A DNA stretch of 64,000 nucleotides from Cryptomeria japonica (Eukaryota; Streptophyta; Pinopsida; Cupressales; Cupressaceae): positions 4,899,501-4,963,500 of the forward strand of contig NC_081414.1 in the NCBI RefSeq assembly GCF_030272615.1. The letters are read 5' to 3'. Shown here one piece after another: positions 23,446 to 32,349 of the stretch. Each line of letters opens with the position of its first letter. Within the stretch, counting starts at the first letter, position 1. The notes under the pieces are model-generated. The model was not told the origin of the DNA, did no database searches, and worked only from the letters and a program-made list of their open reading frames with translations. The translations under genes were made by a program, and so were the position numbers.

Positions 23446-24450
23446 GACATCCGAGGTTATTGAAAAAGTGAGCCTATCACTTTGCCAAGGTCGGAGGAAA
23501 AACAAGGCGGTCTACCTCTGTCTGAGAAATCCAAGATGAATCTTCAATTGGTCTGTCCTTCCACTTCACAAGATGCTCCTTATACTGACTACTCCAGGTA
23601 TTACGCCCAATCCTACTATCCAAAATATCCTCAATCTGATCTGGTTCCTTCTGGGGAAACTGTTTCTCCAAGTCTTCAATACTATCCTCACCAAATTCTA
23701 GTTCATGATACTCATGAAGATCTTCAATGTTAAACATAGGTGAAATACTCAGACTATCTAGTAAGTCTACTTCATGCATTTGTAGAACTGAACTTCCTCA
23801 AAAGCCCGTAAGGTCCAAACTTCTTCATCTGCAACTTGTTATAAGTTCCAACTGGAAATCTCTCTTTTCTCATATATACCATCACTTCATCACCAACTTA
23901 AGATTCCTTATGTCTCCTCTTCTCATCTGCCTTCTCCTTATACTTGTTGTTCATGTCTTCCAAATGCTGCTTAACCTGAATATGCAATGTTGCCATGTGA
24001 TCTGCAAAGTCTTATGCTTCTGAACTTCTCCAATCTGCACTGCTAATGTCTCTCAATTCTGATATACCTCTAGGATGCACTTTGGTAACAATATCAAAAG
24101 ATGTTCTTTCGGTACATCTATTCACTTAATTGTTGTAGGCAAACTCTGCTTGTGCAAGGATCAGATCCCAACTTCCGGTTTTATCTCCCACTAAACATCT
24201 CAACAAATTTACCAAACTCTGGTTAACTACTTATGTCTATCCATCAGTCTGTGGATGAAAAGTAGAACTGAACTTTCATCTTCACTCACATCTTCAATAT
24301 GTTGGTCTCTTCTTTGGGCTGTCTCCACGGCTTCCAACCAGGTTTCTATACCTTGCAACATCTCCATTACAAAAGGGTTTTCATTCCCACATGCTCCACC
24401 ATTCCTAGCTCCTCTTCGTGCCATCATTCACACTAGGCTTTTGCAGCTGC
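23446..24450 (-). pseudogene. Chromovirus gag start fused to integrase end by a deletion
   Basis: Minus strand: a gag N-terminus from a Met at 24427 (ARRGARNGGACGNENPFVME, then WLEAVETAQRRDQHIEDVSE) runs to about 24290. There it changes abruptly into the late integrase (FSSTFHPQTDG with stops, VVNQSLVNLLRCLVGDKTGS), continues through [15 protein letters not shown] near 23870, and ends in a chromodomain (IEDILDSRIGRNTWSSQYKE, HLVKWKDRPIEDSSW, about 23500-23640). Protease, RT, RNase H and most of integrase are absent. In-frame stops include two where Gln or Glu-type codons would be expected. This is an internally deleted chromovirus, a relative of but not the same as the 6422-12724 element. Confidence 0.9.
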
Positions 24451-24518
24451 AGGTCGGATCCACAATCTACCAACCTACAACAAAATTTTAGGACACGCAA
24501 CCTCCAGAACGAAACTTT

Positions 24519-24530
24519 TCTCTGATACCA
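24519..24530 (-). other. Primer-binding site of the deleted chromovirus
   Basis: Minus strand TGGTATCAGAGA: 11 bases match the initiator Met tRNA complement. Two bases separate it from the LTR at 24533. Confidence 0.85.
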
Positions 24531-24532
24531 CT

Positions 24533-25311
24533 TGAAGCAATCACCAGTGAGGAGGGACCTCAAAGAGATCAATCTGGACTAGCCATCAAGAGTAAACACA
24601 ACGGAAATACAAAGATATTATGGAGGAAATGCATAACAGATTATTTTATTTCATGAAAATTGATTACATCCAACTGGTAACAACTGAGTTACAACATACC
24701 GACTCATAGGCCTAGTAGAACATATAAAATAGGTCACAACCGAGACCTTGAATCGTGAGATCTATCTTCTACGCACAATCTAGCTACTTGATTCTCTGAT
24801 TCATTATTTCTAATGCACAATTATAATTATATATCGATCCAAAGGATCCAGTCGGCCCAAAAGGGATCAAAACCTGAAGAACAAGACCTAACGTGTAAAA
24901 TAACAAGGTCGGCCTCTGCCAAGAGATTCCTCCGAAAAATCCAAACGATGAAATGTAGATCGTGAGAAAAGGTCGACCACATGCAAAGGAATATCAAAAG
25001 CAATGCCCAAGGCTCCGCAAGCTTCGGAAGGGGTTTCAGTAGATCACCAAAATAGGTCCAGGCAACAGGTAACAGGAAACTGTCAAGGAAACCGATAGCG
25101 GTATCTTGCCAGAAAATGATCCAAATGCGATGCAGTTAGGAAACAAGAAAGATGATCAATTCTTTAAGTAGAATCCAACTCCATAGGATTTGGTGAGCCA
25201 AAACCAAGACACACAAAAAGAAAACTGAAACTGCAAACATAAAACAAAATGGAAAGGAATTTTGTTTTGGTTGATGCAAGATTGCTATGAACCGGGGATC
25301 CTTCTGCATCA
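24533..25311 (-). mobile_element. Chromovirus LTR copy 3 (5' LTR), complete
   Basis: Complete LTR, TGAAGCAATCACC to CTTCTGCATCA, next to the primer site. It serves as the reference for the truncations in copies 1 and 2 and for the diverged solo LTR at 29149-29916. Confidence 0.9.
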
Positions 25312-26539
25312 ATATGATTCTATCACCCTCAAATTCATAAACATGCTTCAATCTACAATCATCGATTTATGTCGAAAGAGAAGAACTTGTTTCAAAAATA
25401 TACAAACTTTATCTTATTCTCAATTAAAGAACCTATAACATAGGTATTGTGAGAACAATCAATGCATTGGTCTTTCCCCAACTCAATTTTGAGAAAAATT
25501 ATATAGCCTGAATTTGTATCTCCCACACCTTTAACAAGATCTAACTAGGATATAACTTGCAAACCTAGAGTTTTTAGCTAATTTGCATTAATATCTCCAT
25601 CTTGAAGAGGGACCTATGTGTAACCTTCCTGCCCTAAGTTGTTATAAAAAACAAATGTATTACATCTTTCCATCTACCTTAAATATCAAGTAGGTGAATG
25701 TTACATTTATAATGCGTCGACAGAATTCTATGAACAACTTCTCTTTCAAAAAATCACTAATGACGATCTTTAATATTTTTTGCAATGATTAGGTTGCAGT
25801 AAACGATATTTGAGAATTGTTGGTCATATTTTGTGATAAATTTTTGATAAATAGAGACATGAAATATGCATATGTTGAAGATGCTCTAACGAAGGTTGCA
25901 AAGTTTAATAAGAAAATCTTAGAGACAAGATTTTGTCCCATATAAGTTCAAATATTAGAAAAAATATTTGTTTAATTGAAGTTTGAGTGTGGATGATAAT
26001 TTACGTCTAAAATAGAGGGCATGCTTACTGATTGGGCATTGGCAATGATAACCCAATCAGAAAAATTAAAATCATGACCAAGAGGCTTGCACAAAAAACA
26101 TCATGACAAAGCAAGGCCGATGTCCACACCATTTCTAGGGTTGTTATAAGCTCCACATATAATATGGTTAGAAGAGAAGGTATCATCAAGGTAGGCATTT
26201 GGTTCATAATAGAGGTGGACTTGATACACAAGCTATGTCAAACGACATTGTAGGTGCCTTAAGAAAAGTGTTCAAAAGAAGGTTTTTAATCTTTTGGGAG
26301 CACCAAGGAAACAAAAAATTAAATATTCCATGGTGTGGTTTATGAAATATTATGATATGATGCCAATTATAATTGAAACCATGTTCTTCTAGCAAACACA
26401 ATATTTGAATGTTGATCCCACAATTTTTGGGACTCGCAAAGGTTGTTGGACACATCAATATTAATTTGGGAAGCATCATCTACAACCAATTCATAAAGAG
26501 AATATCCTTGAGAATGCTCTTAAGTTGTGTTTAGATTTT
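25312..26539. other. Unassigned stretch, probably old element debris
   Basis: Broken minus-strand protein-like text at 25320-25600, which the chromovirus seems to have interrupted; it could be an upstream part of the Tat-like element. The rest shows nothing I can name. Confidence 0.35.
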
Positions 26540-26830
26540 ATTGTCATAGAGATAAGGAATTTGCAAGCATCCTTCTAGATTAAGATTAGAATCCAAAAAT
26601 GTTTGACTAGCAAAGTTGCTTGATAAAGAGAAAACTCATGTCAAAACTGGAGTGGTGGGAACATTTGGATATAGGGCTCTAGAATATCCTTTAAAAAGTC
26701 AACTTACAAAGAATTCAGATGTATACAGTTTTTGGAGCGGTAGTCCTTGACGTTCTTGCCGGAAAAGAAAGATTGTCTCTTGTTCTTCTAGTTACTATAT
26801 TGGATGCATTTTTTATCCTCTCAATTTTTA
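26540..26830 (+). pseudogene. Receptor-like kinase fragment, decayed
   Basis: Plus strand. The kinase catalytic loop is visible at 26542-26580 (CHRDKEFASILLD), followed by NPKMFD near 26592 in place of the DFG region. The activation segment and the next subdomain follow ([34 protein letters not shown], about 26632-26730). One extra T in the T run near 26730 shifts the frame; the next frame continues [16 protein letters not shown]. This is subdomains VIb to IX of a plant receptor-like kinase. The ATP-binding lobe and the extracellular part are not seen nearby. It could be a gene relic or a piece carried by an element. Confidence 0.8.
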
Positions 26831-27376
26831 AAAACATTAGAGAAACTATAGGAAAGGAAGCAAGTAGCTAAAATGGAAGTTTACAAATGCATTTAGAGTG
26901 GTGATAATCGTCTTTGTAGCTTAGATTACATATGAGTTGTGTTTTAAGACAATGGATCCTTTTAGTAAGCACTAGCAAAGCGCTTGGGTGATCAACACAT
27001 TTTGGTACTTACTTTATTTTGGTTTGTTTTGGAGTCCTCTATGTCCTTTTAGGATCCATCTCAAAACTCAATGCAATAACTTTGACAACTTCAGTATTAG
27101 TTGCAAATCTTGATGTAAAATAAGATAAGAAAGAAGGAAAGGCAACTCACACAAATGTTTTCATCTTGGATGATAAAAGTGCAGGTAAATGAATGTTGAA
27201 AGGGGGGGGGGGTGAATAAATCAACATATATTAATACTTGTTGGTAAATAAATTTGTCACTATGATTTTTTCATTGAAATTGACCCTGTTTTTCCCAAGA
27301 GAAATGACAACCACACCAACACTTGGAGAGATTGCAGCAAAATCACAATCTTCCTCTGCGTTTGAGAGGGGCAACT
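26831..27376. other. Spacer; right part is Copia LTR-like debris
   Basis: From about 27193 the text 'atgttgaaa', an 11-base G run (27202-27212) and 'tgaataaatcaacatat' resembles the start of the LTR at 44755-44790, so it is probably a Copia LTR fragment. It was then split by the small element at 27377-28980. Confidence 0.45.
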
Positions 27377-27645
27377 TGTAAGAAAAATAACCAAGTGTAG
27401 AAAATTGCAGAGAAGAAGAACAACACATAACACTCATATTTACGTAGAAAAACTTGATAAAAATATATCAGTAAAATACCACGGGCAAAATATCTTTCGT
27501 ATTGATTCTTAGAGATTACAAAGTTACAACAATCTCAAAACTGTACGTCAAAACATGACTTCAAGCAGCATAGAACAACCGAGTTGTAGAGTCACAATTG
27601 AAGATGTAAGTATGACTTGCACAACTTCATGTAAAACACATGGGT
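27377..27645 (-). mobile_element. 3' LTR of small gag-only Copia element, inner end lost
   Basis: Matches 28668-28950 along its length; 'cgggcaaaatatctttcgta' is identical in both. It begins TGTAAGAAAAATAAC. The last 30 or so bases of the full LTR are missing on the inner side, so the deletion that removed pol also took the edge of this LTR. Confidence 0.85.
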
Positions 27646-27685
27646 TGTAATTTCCCATGTAAACCATACCACCAACACAAGATTG

Positions 27686-28609
27686 CTAACTAGAAAACCA
27701 GTCTCTATGTGGTGTCATATGAAAGGAAGCACCACAGTCAAGAATCCAAACATGAAGTAAAGAGTTTCTCAGATTATCATTTAATACCTCTCCATCTTCC
27801 AATGGTGTCTGAACTTCAGTAGTGTTTGCCTCAAATGCTAGTGTACTAGAATTCTCCTTGGTTGCTTTTGGCAACCTGCAATCCTTCTTGACATGCCCAT
27901 TTTTGCCAAAGTTCGAACACTTTACCTTTTTCCGCTCCTTGGATTTGGACCTGATTTGTCCATGCTCAATATTTGCTATATCCTGAGTTCTTCCTCTTGC
28001 AACAAGGGCTTCATTAGAAGAATATCCTTGAGATATCTTCTGCCTTGAATCTTTAGAGATTAAAACAACCACCACATCTTCAAAGACCAACTTCCCACTT
28101 GGTGCAAAATTACTAAGAGCCATAACCAATTGATCCCAACTATCTGGTAAGGAGCATAGTAATAATGTTGCTTTATCTTCTTCATCAATTTTCACACCCA
28201 CTAAAGCCAACTTGCCCGTCATTGTGTTGAAATAATTGAGATGATCTATGACGGATGAATTATCACGCATCCTCAAATTATTTAACTGTCTTCGTAATAG
28301 AATTTTGTTTGCCAATGACTTCGTCTCATACAACTTTGCAAGCTTATTCCACAAGTCATGAGCAGATTTCTCTTCTGCAACATTGAACATAATTGAATCT
28401 GCTAGAGATAACTGGATTGTTTTGCTAGCCATGCTATCCCTAGTAATCCAATCTAACATGCTCATATTTGCAGGTTTTGATGCTACTCCTTTAAGATCTC
28501 TGTCACATCCATCCTCCACCAACAAAGCTTGAATCTTAAGATTCCATAAAGAAAAATTCAAACCATCGAATGTATGCACCTCAAATCCGGTAACACTATT
28601 TCTTCCCAT
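27686..28609 (-). CDS. Copia gag with protease start, open reading frame
   Basis: An uninterrupted 307-codon frame from a Met at 28609, unusual here. UBN2-type gag (FDGLNFSLWNLKIQALLVED near the start; LWNKLAKLYETKSLANKILL in the middle), related to the gag at 632-1198. A zinc knuckle (KCSNFGKNGHVKKDC, near 27885) has Phe in place of its second Cys. The frame ends just inside the protease (WILDCGASFHMTPHRDWFSS), with Asp-Cys-Gly for Asp-Ser-Gly. Then comes a stop, about 40 bp of filler, and the 3' LTR. Integrase, RT and RNase H are missing, so the element could only move with outside help. The open frame suggests either recent movement or luck. Confidence 0.88.
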   Translation of the reverse strand: MGRNSVTGFEVHTFDGLNFSLWNLKIQALLVEDGCDRDLKGVASKPANMSMLDWITRDSMASKTIQLSLADSIMFNVAEEKSAHDLWNKLAKLYETKSLANKILLRRQLNNLRMRDNSSVIDHLNYFNTMTGKLALVGVKIDEEDKATLLLCSLPDSWDQLVMALSNFAPSGKLVFEDVVVVLISKDSRQKISQGYSSNEALVARGRTQDIANIEHGQIRSKSKERKKVKCSNFGKNGHVKKDCRLPKATKENSSTLAFEANTTEVQTPLEDGEVLNDNLRNSLLHVWILDCGASFHMTPHRDWFSS

Positions 28610-28653
28610 TGTTCACCTCTCAAAATAAACAACTTCTACACAAAAAAACCTAT

Positions 28654-28665
28654 GCTTTGATACCA
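28654..28665 (-). other. Primer-binding site of the small Copia element
   Basis: Minus strand TGGTATCAAAGC, one base from the initiator Met tRNA complement, two bases from the LTR edge at 28668. Confidence 0.8.
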
Positions 28666-28667
28666 AT

Positions 28668-28980
28668 TGTAAGAAAAATAACAAGTGCATAAAATTGTAG
28701 AGAAGAACAAAAACACATAACACTCAAATTTACATGGAAAAACCAGATAAAAATATACCACTAGAAAATCACGGGCAAAATATCTTTCGTATTGATTCTC
28801 AGGAATTACAGAGTTACAACAATCTCAAAACTATACATCAAAACATGACTTCGAGCAACATAAAACAACAGAGTTGCAAAGTCCTAATTGAAGACAAATT
28901 ACTAAATATAGAGAGTATGACTCACACAACTACATGTAAAATACATGTCAAAATTACTATTTATAGTAAATCTTCTAACA
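28668..28980 (-). mobile_element. 5' LTR of small gag-only Copia element
   Basis: 313 bp, TGTAAGAA...TTCTAACA, so the ends are near-perfect inverted repeats. It contains the Copia motif 'aaatttacatggaaaaacc' near 28726. Outside bases: CAACT before 27377, AAACT after 28980, a 4-of-5 match. If this is a duplication, the element spans 27377-28980 (1.6 kb). Confidence 0.82.
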
Positions 28981-29074
28981 AAACTTTCTATTTATAGTAA
29001 GTCTCAAAAAAATTAACGCCTTTGGTAAGACGCCTAATGGAAAGTGCCTAGCGGCGCACTGGATGGGAATCCAT

Positions 29075-29138
29075 GATTACTCAACCACATCTAGATGAGA
29101 ATCGAAGATGACTCAACCACATTTAGATGAGAATCCAA
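29075..29138. repeat. 32-bp tandem duplication
   Basis: 29075-29106 and 29107-29138 both read 'gat(t/g)actcaaccacat' then 'agatgagaatc', with three visible differences. Confidence 0.85.
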
Positions 29139-29148
29139 TTTGAACTTC

Positions 29149-29916
29149 TGGTGCAGTCATGGTTAGGAGGGACCTCAATGGAATCTATCTAGACCATGCA
29201 ACAAGAGTAAATACAATGAAAGCAAGACAAGATGATGGAGGCAATGCAGAGCTGATTAATTATATCATGAAAATTGATTAAAAATGACCGATAATATCCG
29301 AGCTACAAGATTCGGCTCATTGGCCTGCTACATACATGCTCAATTACAAAATCGGTTGACTCCAGACCTCTAAATATTAAGATATGTCTTCTATGCTCTC
29401 TAGATGAATTATGAAGCTTAATTACATTGATTTATGGTCTAGAGGGATCCGGTCGGCCCAAGAAGATTGAAACAACGATGAACATGATGGAACATGTAAA
29501 ATCACTAGGTCAGCCTCCGACAATGAAAATCCTCCGGAAAATCCAAAGGAAGAAGTGTGGATCAAAGGGAAGGTTGGCCACATTCCAAGGAACATTGGAA
29601 TCAACAAACTGAATCTCCGCAAGCTATAGAAAGGATCCGCAAGATTCACCAATAGAAAATAGGTCCAAGCGGTTCTTGTGCTCTAAGCCAGAAAACTGTC
29701 TTGGAATCGGGAGGCGATAACTTGCCAGAAAATGATCAAAACGTCCCGCGGTTCAGGAATAAGGAAGATAATCATGATTGTAAGCAAAATCCAGCTCCGC
29801 AAGATCTGACGAGAAAATCCAAAAATAAATGCTGAAACTGCAAAACAGAAAATAAGTTGAAAGAAATATTTTTGGTTGATGCAAGATTGCCAAGAACAGG
29901 GGATGCTCATGCATCA
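29149..29916 (-). mobile_element. Solo LTR of chromovirus family, perfect target duplication
   Basis: 768 bp, TGGTGCAGTCATGG...GCTCATGCATCA, flanked by ACTTC on both sides (29144-29148 and 29917-29921). It is a diverged version of the LTRs at 21938-25311 (shared 'aggagggacctcaa', 'aaatccaaaggaagaa'-type text and the end 'ttggttgatgcaagattgc'). No internal sequence is attached. Confidence 0.92.
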
Positions 29917-29921
29917 ACTTC

Positions 29922-30126
29922 ACATTCCAACACAACTCCCTTGTATGATGGAGGGTTTGTGTACTTTTAACTTGAAAGAACATAAATGAGAAAACATAAA
30001 ATTAAAATAAGGTGAATAACAAAAATCCTAATGATAAACATACGAACACCAAATAGGATTTCACAATTGATAACAAATTATAGGGGGTTTTCTAGCACAA
30101 CATAAGTTTTTAACTCGCAATGATGA
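29922..30126. other. Spacer between solo LTR and the 30127 element
   Basis: AT-rich, with no coding signal. It ends in the GATGA copy (30122-30126) of the next element's target duplication. Confidence 0.5.
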
Positions 30127-30436
30127 TGTAGTGTCCTAAAATTACACCCCTTTGCAATTTTGATCACATTTGGGTCTTCACCTTAGTGTTTGTGCCCCTT
30201 GGCCTGATTGAAGATCCGATTATGCTCATACACATCACAAATTCCATAAAACGCAAAGTGCACCGCATCAAGCACCTTAAGCCTACCCCAAAATAGGACA
30301 GGACCATGACGCTGCACCATGGTCCACCCTAATTTAGGGCCCCTCAAAACCCAATGCAATATTTCAAATTTGAGCGGGATCCCCCTCTCCGCATCGGCTC
30401 ATGTTGGAAAATCAATCAATTTTCTCGACGGACAAG

Positions 30437-30444
30437 TATATAAA
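30437..30444 (+). promoter_or_regulatory. TATA box in 5' LTR
   Basis: TATATAAA followed by 'gaggttttcccc'. The same box is at about 36893-36900 in the 3' LTR and at 48237-48244 in the related solo LTR, so it is a kept promoter element. Confidence 0.65.
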
Positions 30445-30661
30445 GAGGTTTTCCCCTCTCATTTGAAGACCCATCTAACATATCTATCAAGCATCCGAAA
30501 ATCACATGAGATCAAGCATTCAAGAGAAATTGAACATTTTCAGTCTTCCTTCAAGCCTTGGAGTAGAAATAAAGTCAAGGATCAAGCATTGAAGTGGAGA
30601 TCTACATCGTATTTCATGAAACCCTAATTCCATGTGGAGGCAAGAAAAACTTCACAAGGAG

Positions 30662-30832
30662 GTATCATCATTCAATTTTCAGTCATAATTCAACATTTCC
30701 CTCAAAAGGAGATCATTTCCTTTTGGTCATTTCAATTACATTTGTTTCAATTTCATGTTTAATTTTAAAAGAGGGGCTTGACCTAAAGTAAGCCCCTATT
30801 CCCAACCTTTCCCCCCTTCTTTTTGTGTGCAG
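30662..30832 (+). other. Candidate intron inside the LTR
   Basis: Donor GAG/GTATCATC and acceptor TTCTTTTTGTGTGCAG/GAAA bound 171 nt downstream of the TATA box. The 3' LTR has the same pair at 37125-37295 (acceptor TGTAG), and the diverged solo LTR at 47865 has AAG/GTATATCT and TTCTTTTTGTGTGCAG/GAAA at 48500-48620 (121 nt). The acceptor block is the best preserved stretch between the two families. Splicing is inferred, not shown. Confidence 0.5.
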
Positions 30833-31379
30833 GAAACGGGTACAGAGCTATAATATTTAGAATAAGCTTCATTCACATAGACAAATCAACCCTTTTTGGT
30901 GTACAAAGATTTCGGAGGACCGTTGTGATGTGTCATGGTCTTGACTTTTTAGGAGCTTTTTCAAGGGTAAGATCCGACTCAGCTTATACTGCTCAGATCC
31001 AGGTGCACACGAAAAATCCTGCATCTGTAGCTCACTGTTTTCTCAGTTTTACCTTCATTTTTTTAGCATTTTACCCTAATTCAACATTTTAACTTACAAA
31101 AGAGAGGAAAAACCTCACAATAATTAATCAATCCATTCAGTATTCAGTCCTTATTTGATTGTGATTGAATCTAGTGGGTTCCCTTCCCTCTTTTGAATGT
31201 AAAGGCTTTCAAGCGAAATTAATTTTGTGATTTCTCCCTTCTAAGTTGCAAATTGCCAAATCATTTTTTTCCCCTTTACATTTTGGTAAACTCGACATGT
31301 CCTATGCTTACTTCTGACTTTTGTTTTCAAATCTGAGCATGTATGCAATTTAAAATTCAAATTTTCATTTACAAGTTTT

Positions 31380-32110
31380 TATTCCTTGCAAATTTTAAAA
31401 ATTTAGAGGTCAATTTCACTAAAACCCTAATTTTTTATTTTCAAAATTGAGCTTGTGAATTGCATAATTTGGGTTAATTGTGTCAGATTTAGTGTCTTTC
31501 AATTTCAAAAGTTTAAATTGTCACTTGCAAGTCAAATTCTACATTTAAATTTTAAAATTAAGTGGCTAATTGCAAAAACCCTAATTTTCAAAAAATTTAA
31601 AATTGAGCTTGTGGGTTGTTTAAATTTTGAATTTATCATTTTAGAGTGGCTTCAAATTCAAATTTGCAATCTTGGATCAAATTTCAAACTTTAAAATTAA
31701 GTGGTTAACTAAAAAAACCCTAATTCTTAAATTTAAATTAACCTTGTGCATTTCCCAATTTTGGATTCATCATTTCATTTCAACCTTAGATCTATTTTTA
31801 AATTTAAAATTAAGAGGTTTTTTTTACAAGGCCCTAATTTTAAATTTAAATTTCTTGTGGACAATTTCAAATTTAAATTTTAAAATTAAGTGGTTAATTA
31901 AAAGAGCCCTAATTTTTAGATTTAAATTGATTATTTCAATTCCAAAATGTCAACATCACATTTTAAATCTAAACTTCAAAATTAAGAGGTTCTTTTTACA
32001 AGGCCCTAATTTTAAAATTAAATTTCTATCTCCTAGTGGGTAATTTTAAATTTAAATTAAGAGGTTATTTTAGCAAAGCCCTAATTTTAAATTTCAATTT
32101 CCTAGGGGAT
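31380..32110 (+). repeat. Degenerate repeats in the untranslated leader
   Basis: About seven copies of a phrase like 'aaaattaagtggttaatta' followed by 'aagccctaattttaaattt', spaced about 80 to 135 bp apart (near 31385, 31555, 31693, 31805, 31882, 31978 and 32055). They fill most of the space between the 5' LTR and the gag start. The function is unknown; a structured RNA leader or packaging signal is possible. Confidence 0.8.
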
Positions 32111-32349
32111 TGCATAATTTATCACAATTGTTGTCTATCCTTTCAATCACTTTGCTTATTTAATAGAATAATCATTTTTTTTTAATTTTGCATTATTCAA
32201 TTATTTTGCTAATTTTAAACTTCAAATTTCAAATTTCCAATTTCCCTCCCTTAATGCATGAGTTTTACTACTATTAGTCCAACCTATAATATCTTCGTGA
32301 GAAGAAGTTGTAGAATTAAGGCTTCCCAACTTGTTTAATTACCGAGGAG

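Larger units (their letters stand above)
30127..31280 (+). mobile_element. 5' LTR of gag-protease-only Gypsy element
   Basis: 1154 bp, TGTAGTGTCC...CCCCTTTACA, matched by 36583-37743. The whole element (30127-37743, 7.6 kb) is flanked by a perfect GATGA duplication (30122-30126 and 37744-37748). A TATA box lies at 30437-30444. A candidate intron lies downstream of it (30662-30832), listed separately. The region after the LTR (31281 on) shows 'ttttggtaaactcgacatg', in which I could not match a primer tRNA. Confidence 0.94.

Noticed and set aside
30319-31092. Plus-strand frames in the 5' LTR
   Set aside because: They lie wholly within LTR sequence and are not kept in the 3' LTR copy.
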